Assembly: GCA_934725305.1 (NCBI GenBank)
Contig: CAKVBA010000007.1
Location: forward strand, 19,007-83,006
Direction of reading: 5' to 3'
Length of the DNA stretch: 64,000 nucleotides
Source: an uncultured Parabacteroides sp.
Lineage (GTDB): Bacteria > Bacteroidota > Bacteroidia > Bacteroidales > Tannerellaceae
The notes under the pieces are model-generated. The model had not been told where the DNA came from, made no database searches, and saw only the letters and a list, made by a program, of their open reading frames with translations. Positions 1 to 8,123 of the stretch are shown here, one piece after another. The first letter of the stretch is position 1. Each line of letters opens with the position of its first letter. A program made the translations under genes and the position numbers.

Positions 1-168
1 GGATTGACTCCTACCACATCTACAACCGTTATGACCGTAATGGGCGACCTGTTGGTTGTAGGCACAATGAAACGGATCCATTTCACCAATACCGACTATG
101 CCAAACGTCATCATGGTGGTTATTTAGGATCGAAGAGTCGCGAACAGAGCAAGCAAGAACTTCTATGA
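1..168 (+). CDS. C-terminal end of a KpsF/GutQ-type sugar-phosphate isomerase (partial)
   Basis: Only the last 55 codons are in the window; the 5' end lies off the left edge. The frame reads GLTPTTSTTVMTVMGDLL, the PT-[TS]-STT stretch followed by a GD pair seen near the end of the SIS domain in arabinose-5-phosphate isomerases (KdsD/KpsF/GutQ). The tail contains AKRHHGGYLG, typical of this family. The family interconverts ketose and aldose 5-phosphates, often for Kdo synthesis. Its TGA overlaps the ATG of the next kinase gene by 4 bp (ATGA), so the two are probably translationally coupled. Exact substrate cannot be told from the fragment. Confidence 0.85.
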   Translation, partial: GLTPTTSTTVMTVMGDLLVVGTMKRIHFTNTDYAKRHHGGYLGSKSREQSKQELL

Positions 169-1094
169 GAAAAATAATCGGGATCGGAGAAACGATACTT
201 GATATTATATTTAAAGCGGGCCAGCCTCACAAGGCTGTGCCCGGTGGTTCTGTATTCAATGGATTGGTATCATTAGGGCGATTGGGCGTGCCTGTGTCTT
301 TTGTCAGTGAGCTGGGGAATGATCCGGTAGGAGAGTTGATCCATTCTTTTATGGAAGAAAACCATATAGGCACACAGTTTATCGATCGGTTCCGTGATGG
401 AAAGAGCCCTGTATCTTTAGCTTTTCTCGATGAACAAAACAATGCCACCTATTCCTTTTACAAAGATTATCCGGCAGAACGTCTGGATGTCTCCATGCCC
501 CAGATAGATCGGGATGACATTCTTATTCTTGGATCTTATTATGCCTTGAATCCGGTTTTGCGTGAGCGTATCGTAGAGATATTGCAATATGCCAAGGAGC
601 GGAAGGCCATTATTTATTACGATCCCAATTTTCGTAAAGCCCATGCGCATGAGGCAATCCGTCTGATGCCAACGTTGCTGGAGAATTTGGAATATGCCGA
701 TATTGTGCGTGGTTCCGATGAGGATTTTGTCAATCTGTTCGGCCAATCAGATACACACCAGGTTTATCAGGAACATATTCGCTTTTATTGCGACCGTTTT
801 ATCTCTACCCATGGAGCTAAAGGTGTCCATCTTTTCACCAACCAGCTGGATGAACACATCGATGTGCCGGCCATAGAGACGGTGAGCACTATTGGCGCCG
901 GTGATAACTTCAATGCCGGCATTCTGTTTGGCCTTTTAAAATATCAGGTTGGGCACGATGATCTGGCAACACTGTCAAAAGAGATCTGGATGAAGATTAT
1001 CCGTTGTGGTATCGATCTGGCTGCCGAGGTTTGTTTGAGCTATGATAATTATATATCCCGCGAGTTTGCGGCTCGTTATGGTCTTTACTCTTAA
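165..1094 (+). CDS. PfkB-family carbohydrate kinase
   Basis: A 309-residue cytoplasmic sugar kinase of the ribokinase/PfkB fold. The N-terminal GETILDIIF and PGGSVFNGLVSLGRLG segments match the first PfkB signature, with the sugar-binding Gly-Gly. The second signature is GAGDNFNAG at about residues 244-252, where Asp247 should be the catalytic base and the GAGD turn the anion hole. The substrate is not identifiable from sequence; adenosine, fructose and other sugars are all used by the family. It overlaps the upstream sugar-phosphate isomerase by 4 bp, which suggests the pair handles one phosphorylated sugar in sequence. Confidence 0.85.
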   Translation: MRKIIGIGETILDIIFKAGQPHKAVPGGSVFNGLVSLGRLGVPVSFVSELGNDPVGELIHSFMEENHIGTQFIDRFRDGKSPVSLAFLDEQNNATYSFYKDYPAERLDVSMPQIDRDDILILGSYYALNPVLRERIVEILQYAKERKAIIYYDPNFRKAHAHEAIRLMPTLLENLEYADIVRGSDEDFVNLFGQSDTHQVYQEHIRFYCDRFISTHGAKGVHLFTNQLDEHIDVPAIETVSTIGAGDNFNAGILFGLLKYQVGHDDLATLSKEIWMKIIRCGIDLAAEVCLSYDNYISREFAARYGLYS

Positions 1095-1110
1095 ATATCA
1101 TTAACTAGAC

Positions 1111-1140
1111 TTGTGAGTCTCAGGTTTTATCCTATTTTTG
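1111..1140 (+). promoter_or_regulatory. Bacteroidetes-type promoter of the lipoprotein phosphatase gene
   Basis: TTG at 1111-1113 is followed after 19 bp by TATTTTTG at 1133-1140. This fits the Bacteroidetes sigma-ABfr consensus (TTTG, 19-21 bp, TAnnTTTG). It ends 23 bp before the ATG at 1164. Confidence 0.6.
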
Positions 1141-1163
1141 TGTGTTAGCTAAGATAGAAGCGT

Positions 1164-2222
1164 ATGTTGGGTAAAATTCTTTTTTGGTGCGTTGGTACTG
1201 TGTTGTTGTGCGGGTGTCGATTCAATGAACCCGAGATCAAATCGGTATGCTTGCGCGATGGAGTAGGCAATTATCAGATCAAATGGGAAATCAATCCAGA
1301 GATCAAGGGAACATTGGCGATGTATGTCTCTGATTCACCCGAAGCCTTCTCGGGACAATCGCCGGTTGTCTATGCGCCTATTCATGAAGGAATTGCTACC
1401 TATATTACCAATGATAATGTGACGCGTAAGTACTTCCGTCTGCTATTCAATAATGAATATAGCCAGGTGGTTGGAGCCCGTTCTATCGTGATGGACAATG
1501 TACAGAACTTGAGAGATTTGGGCGGATATTCGGCTTCTGATAATCGGCTGACCCGTTGGGGAAAGGTGTTTCGTTCCGGACAGCTGAGCTCTTTAAGTCA
1601 ATGGGATTCGATCCGTTTGGATAAATTAGGGTTAAAGACCATCATAGACTTGCGCACAGAAGAGGAGATAGCTCTTGATCCGATACGTTATGACCGGGCA
1701 AGAGTGGTGAATATTCCTATTTCCAATACACCCATGGTTGATGTGCCCTATCGTATCAAATCCGGGATGATGCGTCAGAGAGATGCCGTGATTCGCATGC
1801 AAGATTTTTATCTACATATACTGGCCGATCAGAACCGCGAACAGTTGGCTCATATCTTCGAATTGATGCTCGATAGCGATAATTATCCAATCTTATTCAA
1901 CTGTACATTAGGAAAAGACCGTACAGGTATGTTGGCCGCACTGCTTTTGACGGCTCTTGATGTGCCTAAAGAGGTGATCTATTCTGATTATATGCTTTCC
2001 AATGAGTTTATCGACCTGAGTCATTTTGCCCATTTGGCCAGTAAACTTAGCACACATGCTCAGGAATCCATCACCGTTATCGTATCGGCTGATGATGACT
2101 ATCTCGACTTGTCTTTTTGGAAAATGAAGAAAGATTTTGGTTCTGTTGACAAATATCTTTCCAAAGGATTACAGCTGGATGCAAAGAAGCGTAAACAGTT
2201 GAAAGATATTCTGCTTTATTAA
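1164..2222 (+). CDS. Tyrosine/dual-specificity phosphatase family lipoprotein
   Basis: A 352-residue protein with a lipoprotein signal peptide: a hydrophobic segment ending in LCGC puts the lipidated cysteine at residue 18, so it should sit in an outer envelope membrane. Residues about 110-300 match the Y_phosphatase3 family: NLRDLGGY, then TIIDLRTEEE, then the CX5R loop CTLGKDRTG with nucleophile Cys247 and Arg253. The residue before the cysteine is Asn rather than the usual His. The N-terminal 100 residues may form a small beta domain (inference). The substrate, phosphotyrosine, phosphoinositide or other, is unknown. It has its own promoter 5' of it. Confidence 0.82.
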   Translation: MLGKILFWCVGTVLLCGCRFNEPEIKSVCLRDGVGNYQIKWEINPEIKGTLAMYVSDSPEAFSGQSPVVYAPIHEGIATYITNDNVTRKYFRLLFNNEYSQVVGARSIVMDNVQNLRDLGGYSASDNRLTRWGKVFRSGQLSSLSQWDSIRLDKLGLKTIIDLRTEEEIALDPIRYDRARVVNIPISNTPMVDVPYRIKSGMMRQRDAVIRMQDFYLHILADQNREQLAHIFELMLDSDNYPILFNCTLGKDRTGMLAALLLTALDVPKEVIYSDYMLSNEFIDLSHFAHLASKLSTHAQESITVIVSADDDYLDLSFWKMKKDFGSVDKYLSKGLQLDAKKRKQLKDILLY

Positions 2223-2244
2223 CCGGAGATTCAGATAAATTGTG

Positions 2245-2252
2245 TATCTTTG
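2245..2252 (+). promoter_or_regulatory. Candidate -7 box for the DEAD-box helicase
   Basis: TATCTTTG matches TAnnTTTG and lies 33 bp before the TTG start at 2286. No clear TTTG is seen at the -33 position. Confidence 0.4.
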
Positions 2253-2285
2253 CGCCCACTCTGAATATTTTTATACAACATCATT

Positions 2286-4052
2286 TTGAAAACATTTGAA
2301 GAATTAGGGGTTGCCGCACCCATATTGAAGGCAATCCAGGAAATGGGTTATGAATCACCCATGCCGGTACAGGAGGAAGTGATTCCTTTCTTACTGGGAG
2401 AAGATAACGATGTAATTGCTTTGGCTCAGACAGGAACAGGTAAGACCGCAGCATTTGGCTTGCCTATTTTGCAGAAGATAGATGTAGATAAGGTATGTCC
2501 ACAAGCACTTGTGCTTTGTCCTACACGAGAATTGTGCTTGCAGATTGCCGATGATTTGAACGATTATTCCAAATATATTGATAAACTGAAAGTTCTTCCG
2601 GTTTACGGTGGATCAAGTATTGAAAGCCAGATCAAGGCATTGAAACGTGGTGTACACGTTGTCGTGGCTACTCCGGGCCGTTTGCTCGACTTGATGAATC
2701 GTAAGACGGTAAATTTGGAGGCTGTCCGCAATGTGATTATGGACGAGGCTGATGAGATGTTGAACATGGGCTTTACCGATAGTATCAATGCTATTTTGGC
2801 CGAAGTGCCACCTACTCGCAACATGTTGCTCTTCTCTGCGACAATGCCGCAGGGTATTGCTAACATCACTCGGAAATATATGAAGAATCCGAAGGAGATT
2901 GTGATTGGTGTCAAAAATGAGGGAAACAAGAATATCCGTGACGTATATTATATGGTACGTGCGCAAGACAAGTATCTTGCCTTGAAGCGTATCGCAGACT
3001 ATTATCCCAATATCTATGGTATTATCTTCTGTCGTACCCGTAAGGAGACACAAGAGATTGCCGATAAGTTGATTCAGGATGGTTACAATGCAGACTCATT
3101 GCATGGTGAACTGAGTCAGGCTCAGCGAGACTATGTGATGCAGAAGTTCCGTATCAAGAACCTGCAGCTGCTGGTAGCAACCGATGTGGCAGCTCGAGGT
3201 CTGGATGTGGATGATCTGACACATGTTATTAATTATGGTTTGCCCGATGAGGTGGAATCTTATACTCATCGCCGTGGTCGTACAGGTCGTGCCGGTAAGA
3301 CAGGAATCTCTATCTCGATCTGTCATGTGAGAGAAAAGGGTAAGATCCGCGATATTGAGCGTATCATCAACAAGAAGTTTGAAAAGGGCGAAATGCCAAG
3401 CGGTAGCGCTATCTGTGAAAAGCAGCTGTTCAACCTGGTTGATCAGATCGAGAAGGTGAAGGTAAACGAAGAGGAAATTGCCAAACTGATGCCTTCAATC
3501 TTCCGTAAGCTGGAATGGCTGGACAAGGAAGACATCATCAAGCGTGTGGTTTCGTTGGAGTTTAATCGAATGATTGATTATTACAAAGAGGCTGAAGAGA
3601 TTGAGGTGGTTGATGAACATGCTTCACGTGCAGAGCGTAAGAGTCGCCGTGGTCATGAAGCAGAAGAGGGTTTTGCCCGTCTGTTCCTGAACTTTGGTAA
3701 GGTGGACGGATTGTTTGCCAGTCAGTTGATTGAGTTGGTGAACCGTTGTGTGCCGGGTAAGATTCAGATTGGCCGTATCGAGTTGCGCGATAACTTTTCA
3801 TTCTTTGAGGTAGAAGAGGGCGAAGCCCGCCGTGTCATCAAATGTATGAACGGTTTTGAAGTGGACGGCCGCCGTATCTCAGTTGAACCCGCACAGGCAA
3901 AGAAGGATAAGGAAGAGAATGGACGCGGTTCAAAGCGAAAAGGCCGCAAGGATGATTCTAACGACATTAGACGTCGAGGCAAGAACAGTGATAAGCCTTG
4001 GAGACGTTCGGCAGCCGAAAGAAGTGCCAAAAAACGTAGTCGAGGAAGATAA
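2286..4052 (+). CDS. DEAD-box ATP-dependent RNA helicase (DeaD/CsdA-like)
   Basis: A 588-residue RNA helicase likely to act in ribosome assembly or RNA decay. Motifs in order: Q-motif region with GYESPMPVQ (about 21-29), Walker A AQTGTGKT (47-54), PTRELCLQ, ATPGRLLDL, DEAD (153-156), SATMP, and RRGRTGRAGK in the second RecA domain. Residues about 475-555 form a DbpA-type RNA-binding domain, followed by a Lys/Arg-rich tail. The start is TTG: it fits the conserved N-terminus MKTFEELG and no ATG lies nearby in frame. It is monocistronic, with a -7 box upstream and a terminator hairpin 18 bp downstream. Confidence 0.92.
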   Translation: MKTFEELGVAAPILKAIQEMGYESPMPVQEEVIPFLLGEDNDVIALAQTGTGKTAAFGLPILQKIDVDKVCPQALVLCPTRELCLQIADDLNDYSKYIDKLKVLPVYGGSSIESQIKALKRGVHVVVATPGRLLDLMNRKTVNLEAVRNVIMDEADEMLNMGFTDSINAILAEVPPTRNMLLFSATMPQGIANITRKYMKNPKEIVIGVKNEGNKNIRDVYYMVRAQDKYLALKRIADYYPNIYGIIFCRTRKETQEIADKLIQDGYNADSLHGELSQAQRDYVMQKFRIKNLQLLVATDVAARGLDVDDLTHVINYGLPDEVESYTHRRGRTGRAGKTGISISICHVREKGKIRDIERIINKKFEKGEMPSGSAICEKQLFNLVDQIEKVKVNEEEIAKLMPSIFRKLEWLDKEDIIKRVVSLEFNRMIDYYKEAEEIEVVDEHASRAERKSRRGHEAEEGFARLFLNFGKVDGLFASQLIELVNRCVPGKIQIGRIELRDNFSFFEVEEGEARRVIKCMNGFEVDGRRISVEPAQAKKDKEENGRGSKRKGRKDDSNDIRRRGKNSDKPWRRSAAERSAKKRSRGR

Positions 4053-4069
4053 TAGACACTATTTTTCAG

Positions 4070-4116
4070 AAAAAAGCAGTATATGGAGAATAAATTTCCT
4101 ATGCTGCTTTTTTTTG
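4070..4116 (+). terminator. Rho-independent terminator after the helicase gene
   Basis: AAAAAAGCAG at the left pairs with CTGCTTTTTT at the right across a 24-base loop with some internal pairing, and the right arm runs into a T tract. Confidence 0.6.
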
Positions 4117-4156
4117 TCTAATATATTTGTATCTTAGCTGCGAATTCTAAACTTTT

Positions 4157-5770
4157 ATGAAAATGAACAAAAACAAGAACATTACTCTATGGTTGTTGGG
4201 GATGATTCTGTGTAGCCTTCCTATGTTTGCACAGGAAACTTCTACCGATCCTGATTTCCCGGTTCTGAATCCGGAAAGTTGTACAAGTATTATGGTTGCA
4301 AAAGATGCATCTACGGATGGATCAACAATGACAAGTCATACTTGTGATAGTAACTATCGCACATGGATGGATATTATTGCTGGAGGAAAGAGAGAAAAAG
4401 GAGCTACAGTTGATATCTATTCAGGTCGTATGCATACTGAATATAATAAAGGTATGCGTGGCATGAAGCTAAAAGGTACTATTCCTGAAGCAGAATCAGT
4501 ATATCAGTTCTTGAATACCGCATATCCTTGTTTGAATGAAAAGCAGCTGGGTATTGGTGAAACAACAATCTCTGGCCGTAGAGAATTGGTGAACAAGAAT
4601 GGTATGTTCATGATCGAAGAGTTGGAGAAGATTGCATTACAGCGTTGTAAGACAGCTCGTGAAGCTATCCGCTTGATGGGAGACTTGGTTGCTAAGTATG
4701 GTTATGGCGACTGGGGAGAATGTTTGACTATTGCAGACCCGAAAGAGGTTTGGTTCTTCGAAATTTTTGGTGAAGGTCCGGATAAACTCGGTGGTGTATG
4801 GGCTGCTATCCGTATTCCTGATGATCATGTAGCTGTTTCTGCTAATATTCCGCGTATTTCTAAGGTAGATCCGAAAGATACTGAAAACTGTATGGCTTCG
4901 GCTAACGTGTTTGAAGCAGCTAAGCGTTTAGGCTTGTGGGATGGCAAGAAGCCGTTCCGTTTCTGGGAAGTTTATGGTGGTGATTCTAAAGCTTATAGCA
5001 TCCGTGAATACTTCTTGTTGAACAAGATGGCTCCGTCTTTGAAGCTTTCTGACAAGGTTGACGAATTGCCTTTGAGCGTTAAGCCGGATAAGAAACTTTC
5101 TGTTACTGACGTGATGAATCTGTTGTGCGAAACTTACGAAGGAACAGAATATGATATGACTAAGAATTTGAAGGTGGCAGTTAGAACCGAAGAAAACAAG
5201 GTGGACACTATTACAAGTCCGGTTGCTAATCCTTGGATGACTTACGACATGGTTCAGCTGTTGAACACTTTGCAAGAAGGAGCAGTGAAAAGACTTCGTT
5301 TGGTATCAGTTCCTCAGTGCTCTTATTCAACCGTTATTCAGCTTCGTAGCTGGTTGCCTGATGATGTAGGTGGTCTTGTATGGATGTCTTATGACAACCC
5401 GGGTCAAAGCCCACGTTTCCCGATTTTCTGTGGAACAACCGATCTTCCTGCAAGCTTGAAGGTTTGTGGACAGCATCGTTTCCGTGAAGATGCAGCTGTT
5501 TGGTCATATCGCCGTGCAAACAAACTGGCAACAGTTAGATGGGGAGTAACACGTGATAGAATTGAAAATGGCATGAAATATTTCGCTGAAAAGGGTCAGG
5601 CTGAAATGCCGTACGTAGAAAGCAGATATAAACAGCTGTTGCAGGAAAAAGGCCAGGAAGCTGCTCGTGCATTCTTGACAGGTTATACCGCTGACTTCAT
5701 CGGTGCTACTATGTTGCGTTGGAACGAAATGGCTGATTCATTCTGGACACAGTTTGAAAGAGGCTTCTAA
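4157..5770 (+). CDS. Secreted C69-family dipeptidase
   Basis: A 537-residue N-terminal-nucleophile hydrolase of MEROPS family C69 (PepD-like), which cleaves dipeptides. A signal peptide (hydrophobic residues 9-25, cleavage near AQ at 25-26) indicates export. The mature region begins near ESCTSIMVAKDASTDGS; Cys42 is the expected nucleophile, exposed by processing. Codon use favours frequent, A/T-ending codons compared with neighbours, as in highly expressed genes. A second secreted cysteine peptidase follows 54 bp downstream on the same strand, so the two may be co-transcribed and work in succession on peptides. TATATTTG at 4122-4129 is a possible -7 box. Confidence 0.9.
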   Translation: MKMNKNKNITLWLLGMILCSLPMFAQETSTDPDFPVLNPESCTSIMVAKDASTDGSTMTSHTCDSNYRTWMDIIAGGKREKGATVDIYSGRMHTEYNKGMRGMKLKGTIPEAESVYQFLNTAYPCLNEKQLGIGETTISGRRELVNKNGMFMIEELEKIALQRCKTAREAIRLMGDLVAKYGYGDWGECLTIADPKEVWFFEIFGEGPDKLGGVWAAIRIPDDHVAVSANIPRISKVDPKDTENCMASANVFEAAKRLGLWDGKKPFRFWEVYGGDSKAYSIREYFLLNKMAPSLKLSDKVDELPLSVKPDKKLSVTDVMNLLCETYEGTEYDMTKNLKVAVRTEENKVDTITSPVANPWMTYDMVQLLNTLQEGAVKRLRLVSVPQCSYSTVIQLRSWLPDDVGGLVWMSYDNPGQSPRFPIFCGTTDLPASLKVCGQHRFREDAAVWSYRRANKLATVRWGVTRDRIENGMKYFAEKGQAEMPYVESRYKQLLQEKGQEAARAFLTGYTADFIGATMLRWNEMADSFWTQFERGF

Positions 5771-5824
5771 TAAACTATTTTATAATTAAACTAACATCAT
5801 TCATCATTCTTAAATACAACTATT

Positions 5825-6997
5825 ATGAGAACATTTATCGTATCATCTGCACTTGCACTTTGTGCAACTGCTGCTTGGGGACAGGGTTATCAGTTTACAG
5901 ATGTAGCATCAGTTCCGGCTACTCCAGTGAAGAATCAGGCTTCTACAGGAACATGTTGGTGTTTTGCTACCACATCTTTCATGGAATCTGAGTTGTTACG
6001 TATGGGTAAAGGTACTTTCGACCTTTCTGAAATGTTTATCGTACGTCAGAAATACATGAACCAGTTGGAAGATAATTTTATCCGTCGCGGTCGTGGTAAT
6101 ATCGGTGAAGGTAGTCTTGCACATACTTATGTACGCGCATTCAGCCAAGTAGGTATTGTTCCGGAAGAAGTTTATCATGGTATTAATTATGGCTCAGACC
6201 GTCATAATCATGGTGAACTGACTCGCTTTGTGTCTGCTCTTGCTGATGCTTCTGTGCAGATGAGAAAACGCAGTCCTCAGTATTATGAAATGGTTAATCA
6301 TTTGTTTGATACATATCTGGGTAAAGTGCCTGAAAAGTTCACTTATAATGGAAAAGAATATACTCCGAAGAGCTTTGCTGATTTCTTGGGTCTGAAAATG
6401 GAAGACTATATTGAGTTGACAAGCTTTAGCCACCATCCGTTCTATACTAAGTGTGAAGTGGAAGTTCCAGATAACTGGGAACACGAAAGAATGTATAACT
6501 TGCCGTTGGATGAGTTGATCGAAGTAACAGATTATGCTTTGATGAATGGTTTTTCTGTAGCATGGGATGGTGACGTTAGCGAAAGAGGTTTTTCTTTTAC
6601 AAATGGTGTTGCTATCAACCCTGAATTGCAGAAGGTAGAAGATTTTTCTGGTACTGACCGCGCTCGTTTCGAAAAGATGGACGTTAAGGAACGTATGGAA
6701 GAAGTATTCAAATATGAAAGACCGTTCCCGGAAATTAAGGTTACTCAGGAAGTACGCCAGAAAGGTTTTGAATCATTCGTTACTACTGACGACCACTTGA
6801 TGCACCTTACAGGTATCAAGAAAGACCAGAATGGTACTAAGTATTATGTAACTAAGAACTCTTGGGGTACAGAACGCAACAAGTTCGGTGGTTATCTGAA
6901 TATGTCAGAAAGCTACGTACGTGCTAAGACTATTTCTATCATGATTCATAAAGATGCTCTTCCAAAGGCTATCAAGGCTAAATTGGGTATCAAATAA
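5825..6997 (+). CDS. Secreted C1-family peptidase (aminopeptidase C / bleomycin hydrolase-like)
   Basis: A 390-residue papain-superfamily peptidase resembling PepC/bleomycin hydrolase. A signal peptide (residues 1-19, ending AWG) makes it periplasmic or exported, unlike cytoplasmic PepC. The triad region is present: Gln38 and nucleophile Cys44 in TGTCWCF, a His in the DDHLMHLTG stretch (about residue 326) and Asn in KNSWG (about 344). PepC-like enzymes trim N-terminal residues; the exact specificity is unknown. It follows the C69 dipeptidase gene and shares its biased codon use. Confidence 0.88.
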   Translation: MRTFIVSSALALCATAAWGQGYQFTDVASVPATPVKNQASTGTCWCFATTSFMESELLRMGKGTFDLSEMFIVRQKYMNQLEDNFIRRGRGNIGEGSLAHTYVRAFSQVGIVPEEVYHGINYGSDRHNHGELTRFVSALADASVQMRKRSPQYYEMVNHLFDTYLGKVPEKFTYNGKEYTPKSFADFLGLKMEDYIELTSFSHHPFYTKCEVEVPDNWEHERMYNLPLDELIEVTDYALMNGFSVAWDGDVSERGFSFTNGVAINPELQKVEDFSGTDRARFEKMDVKERMEEVFKYERPFPEIKVTQEVRQKGFESFVTTDDHLMHLTGIKKDQNGTKYYVTKNSWGTERNKFGGYLNMSESYVRAKTISIMIHKDALPKAIKAKLGIK

Positions 6998-7034
6998 TAA
7001 AGCTTATAAAGATTCTATTTGTTTAAATAGGTTA

Positions 7035-7116
7035 GGCGGTGCGTCATAATTGCAATTTGTTGCGTTGCTTATGGATTCAATATAGGAGCCTTACATTTTA
7101 CTAATTCTGACGCATC
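7035..7116 (+). repeat. Dispersed hairpin element (GGCGGTG family), degenerate copy
   Basis: Starts GGCGGTGCGTCATAATTGCA and ends CTAATTCTGACGCATC; the outer arms GGTGCGTCA and TGACGCATC pair with one G-T. The sequence clearly matches the element at 37571-37655, sharing both arms, the TTGCAA beside the left arm and CTAATTCTGACRCA at the right. Confidence 0.6.
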
Positions 7117-7120
7117 TGAA

Positions 7121-7164
7121 AAGGGGCTGTATCAAATGATTGTTTTGACACAGCCCTTTCTTTG
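7121..7164. terminator. Terminator hairpin between converging genes
   Basis: GGGGCTGTATCAAA pairs with TTTTGACACAGCCC around a short loop, then a T-rich stretch. It lies between the C1 peptidase (plus) and the ComEA-like gene (minus) and probably serves both. Similar GGCTG..TCAAA hairpins occur at 22041 and, more diverged, 38853. Confidence 0.75.
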
Positions 7165-7224
7165 TATAGACAGCAGCTGTGGCGAACACGGTTCGAAATG
7201 GGTACGAATGTTCCCAAAAAGGAA

Positions 7225-7926
7225 TCATTCAAACGAGAGATAGGGAAGAAGTCGTGCTCGGTCGGCTTCAGTAAATTCTTCGAGCAACTGCAGGTTTTCC
7301 CATCCAGTCAGTCTCTTTTTCTGTTTGACCAGCCGTTTGATAGTTTTTGCCTGCTGATAATTGATGTAGGGATGAGCTGATAGCTCTTTGATGCTACATT
7401 TGTTTACCTCCAGTTTGTTGATGAGCGAAGCATCCACCTTAAACCATCTTTTAAGAGCTTCGTATCGTTCAGAATCCATTCCATAGACCTCTTGTAGCTG
7501 TGAGACATCATAAAAACCACCCAATAGCTTACGAAATTTGACGATTCGCTGTGAAAAGGCATTCCCGATGCCAGGCACCATTTTCAGTTGCGTAGAATCA
7601 GCTCTATTCAGCTCAACAACGGTTCCTTCGGGATACTTCTGTTGTTTGGGATACTTCTGTTGGAATAGTTGCTTTTTGCGTGAAGGACGTTCCTGTTTCG
7701 GTGGAGCAGCTGTAATAGTCACTTTAGTAGATGTATCCAGTTGGGCTGTAACTGTTGGATCGTTTTCATGGATAGGTTGTTGTTGGCCTTCGACAATCAT
7801 ATTTGTTGTTGTTTGGGGAGAATCTGTAAGCAAGAGAGTTGTCCATGCAGCGGCTATCAAGCCCGTAAGAACGGTCAATGCCAACCGTTCGCCCTTTGAG
7901 AAGTAGAAAAAATCACGCCAGTTCAT
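7225..7926 (-). CDS. ComEA-like helix-hairpin-helix protein
   Basis: A 233-residue membrane-anchored protein. One transmembrane segment (about residues 14-33) is followed by a polar linker rich in Gln, Thr and Pro, then helix-hairpin-helix repeats: VELNRADSTQLKMVPGIGNA with the GIG turn, and a second unit near KLEVNKCSIKELSAHP. This matches ComEA/HHH_3 proteins, which bind double-stranded DNA during uptake. Bacteroidetes carry such proteins widely, and a role in DNA uptake is not shown here. It converges on the C1 peptidase gene across a shared terminator. Confidence 0.78.
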   Translation of the reverse strand: MNWRDFFYFSKGERLALTVLTGLIAAAWTTLLLTDSPQTTTNMIVEGQQQPIHENDPTVTAQLDTSTKVTITAAPPKQERPSRKKQLFQQKYPKQQKYPEGTVVELNRADSTQLKMVPGIGNAFSQRIVKFRKLLGGFYDVSQLQEVYGMDSERYEALKRWFKVDASLINKLEVNKCSIKELSAHPYINYQQAKTIKRLVKQKKRLTGWENLQLLEEFTEADRARLLPYLSFE

Positions 7927-7972
7927 AGTAGGTCCGGTTTATTTTTAGAGTTTATACTTTGGCAAAGATAGT

Positions 7973-7980
7973 CATTTTAG
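7973..7980 (-). promoter_or_regulatory. Candidate -7 box for the ComEA-like gene
   Basis: CAAAGATA on the plus strand reads TATCTTTG on the minus strand, 47 bp before the start codon at 7926. No clear -33 TTTG is seen. Confidence 0.4.
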
Positions 7981-8011
7981 CCTGAATTGGTCATTCGATC
8001 GAGGATAAAGA

Positions 8012-8104
8012 AAAGGCGGATGATAAGTTGATCTATCCTAATTGTAAACTGCATTACTTTGCTCTTTACAAATTCGGATACAACCTCTTTATCATCCGCC
8101 TTCT
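8012..8104 (-). terminator. Long-loop hairpin terminator after the symporter gene
   Basis: AAGGCGGATGATAA and TTTATCATCCGCCTT form a 13-14 bp stem enclosing about 60 bases, followed by a T-rich stretch on the plus strand. It sits just past the 3' end of the minus-strand symporter gene. The layout, with GGCGG arms and an inner TTGTAA/TTTACAAATTC pair, resembles the hairpins at 7035 and 37571, although sequence identity is weaker. Confidence 0.6.
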
Positions 8105-8123
8105 TGTTTTTATCCGATTCGAT

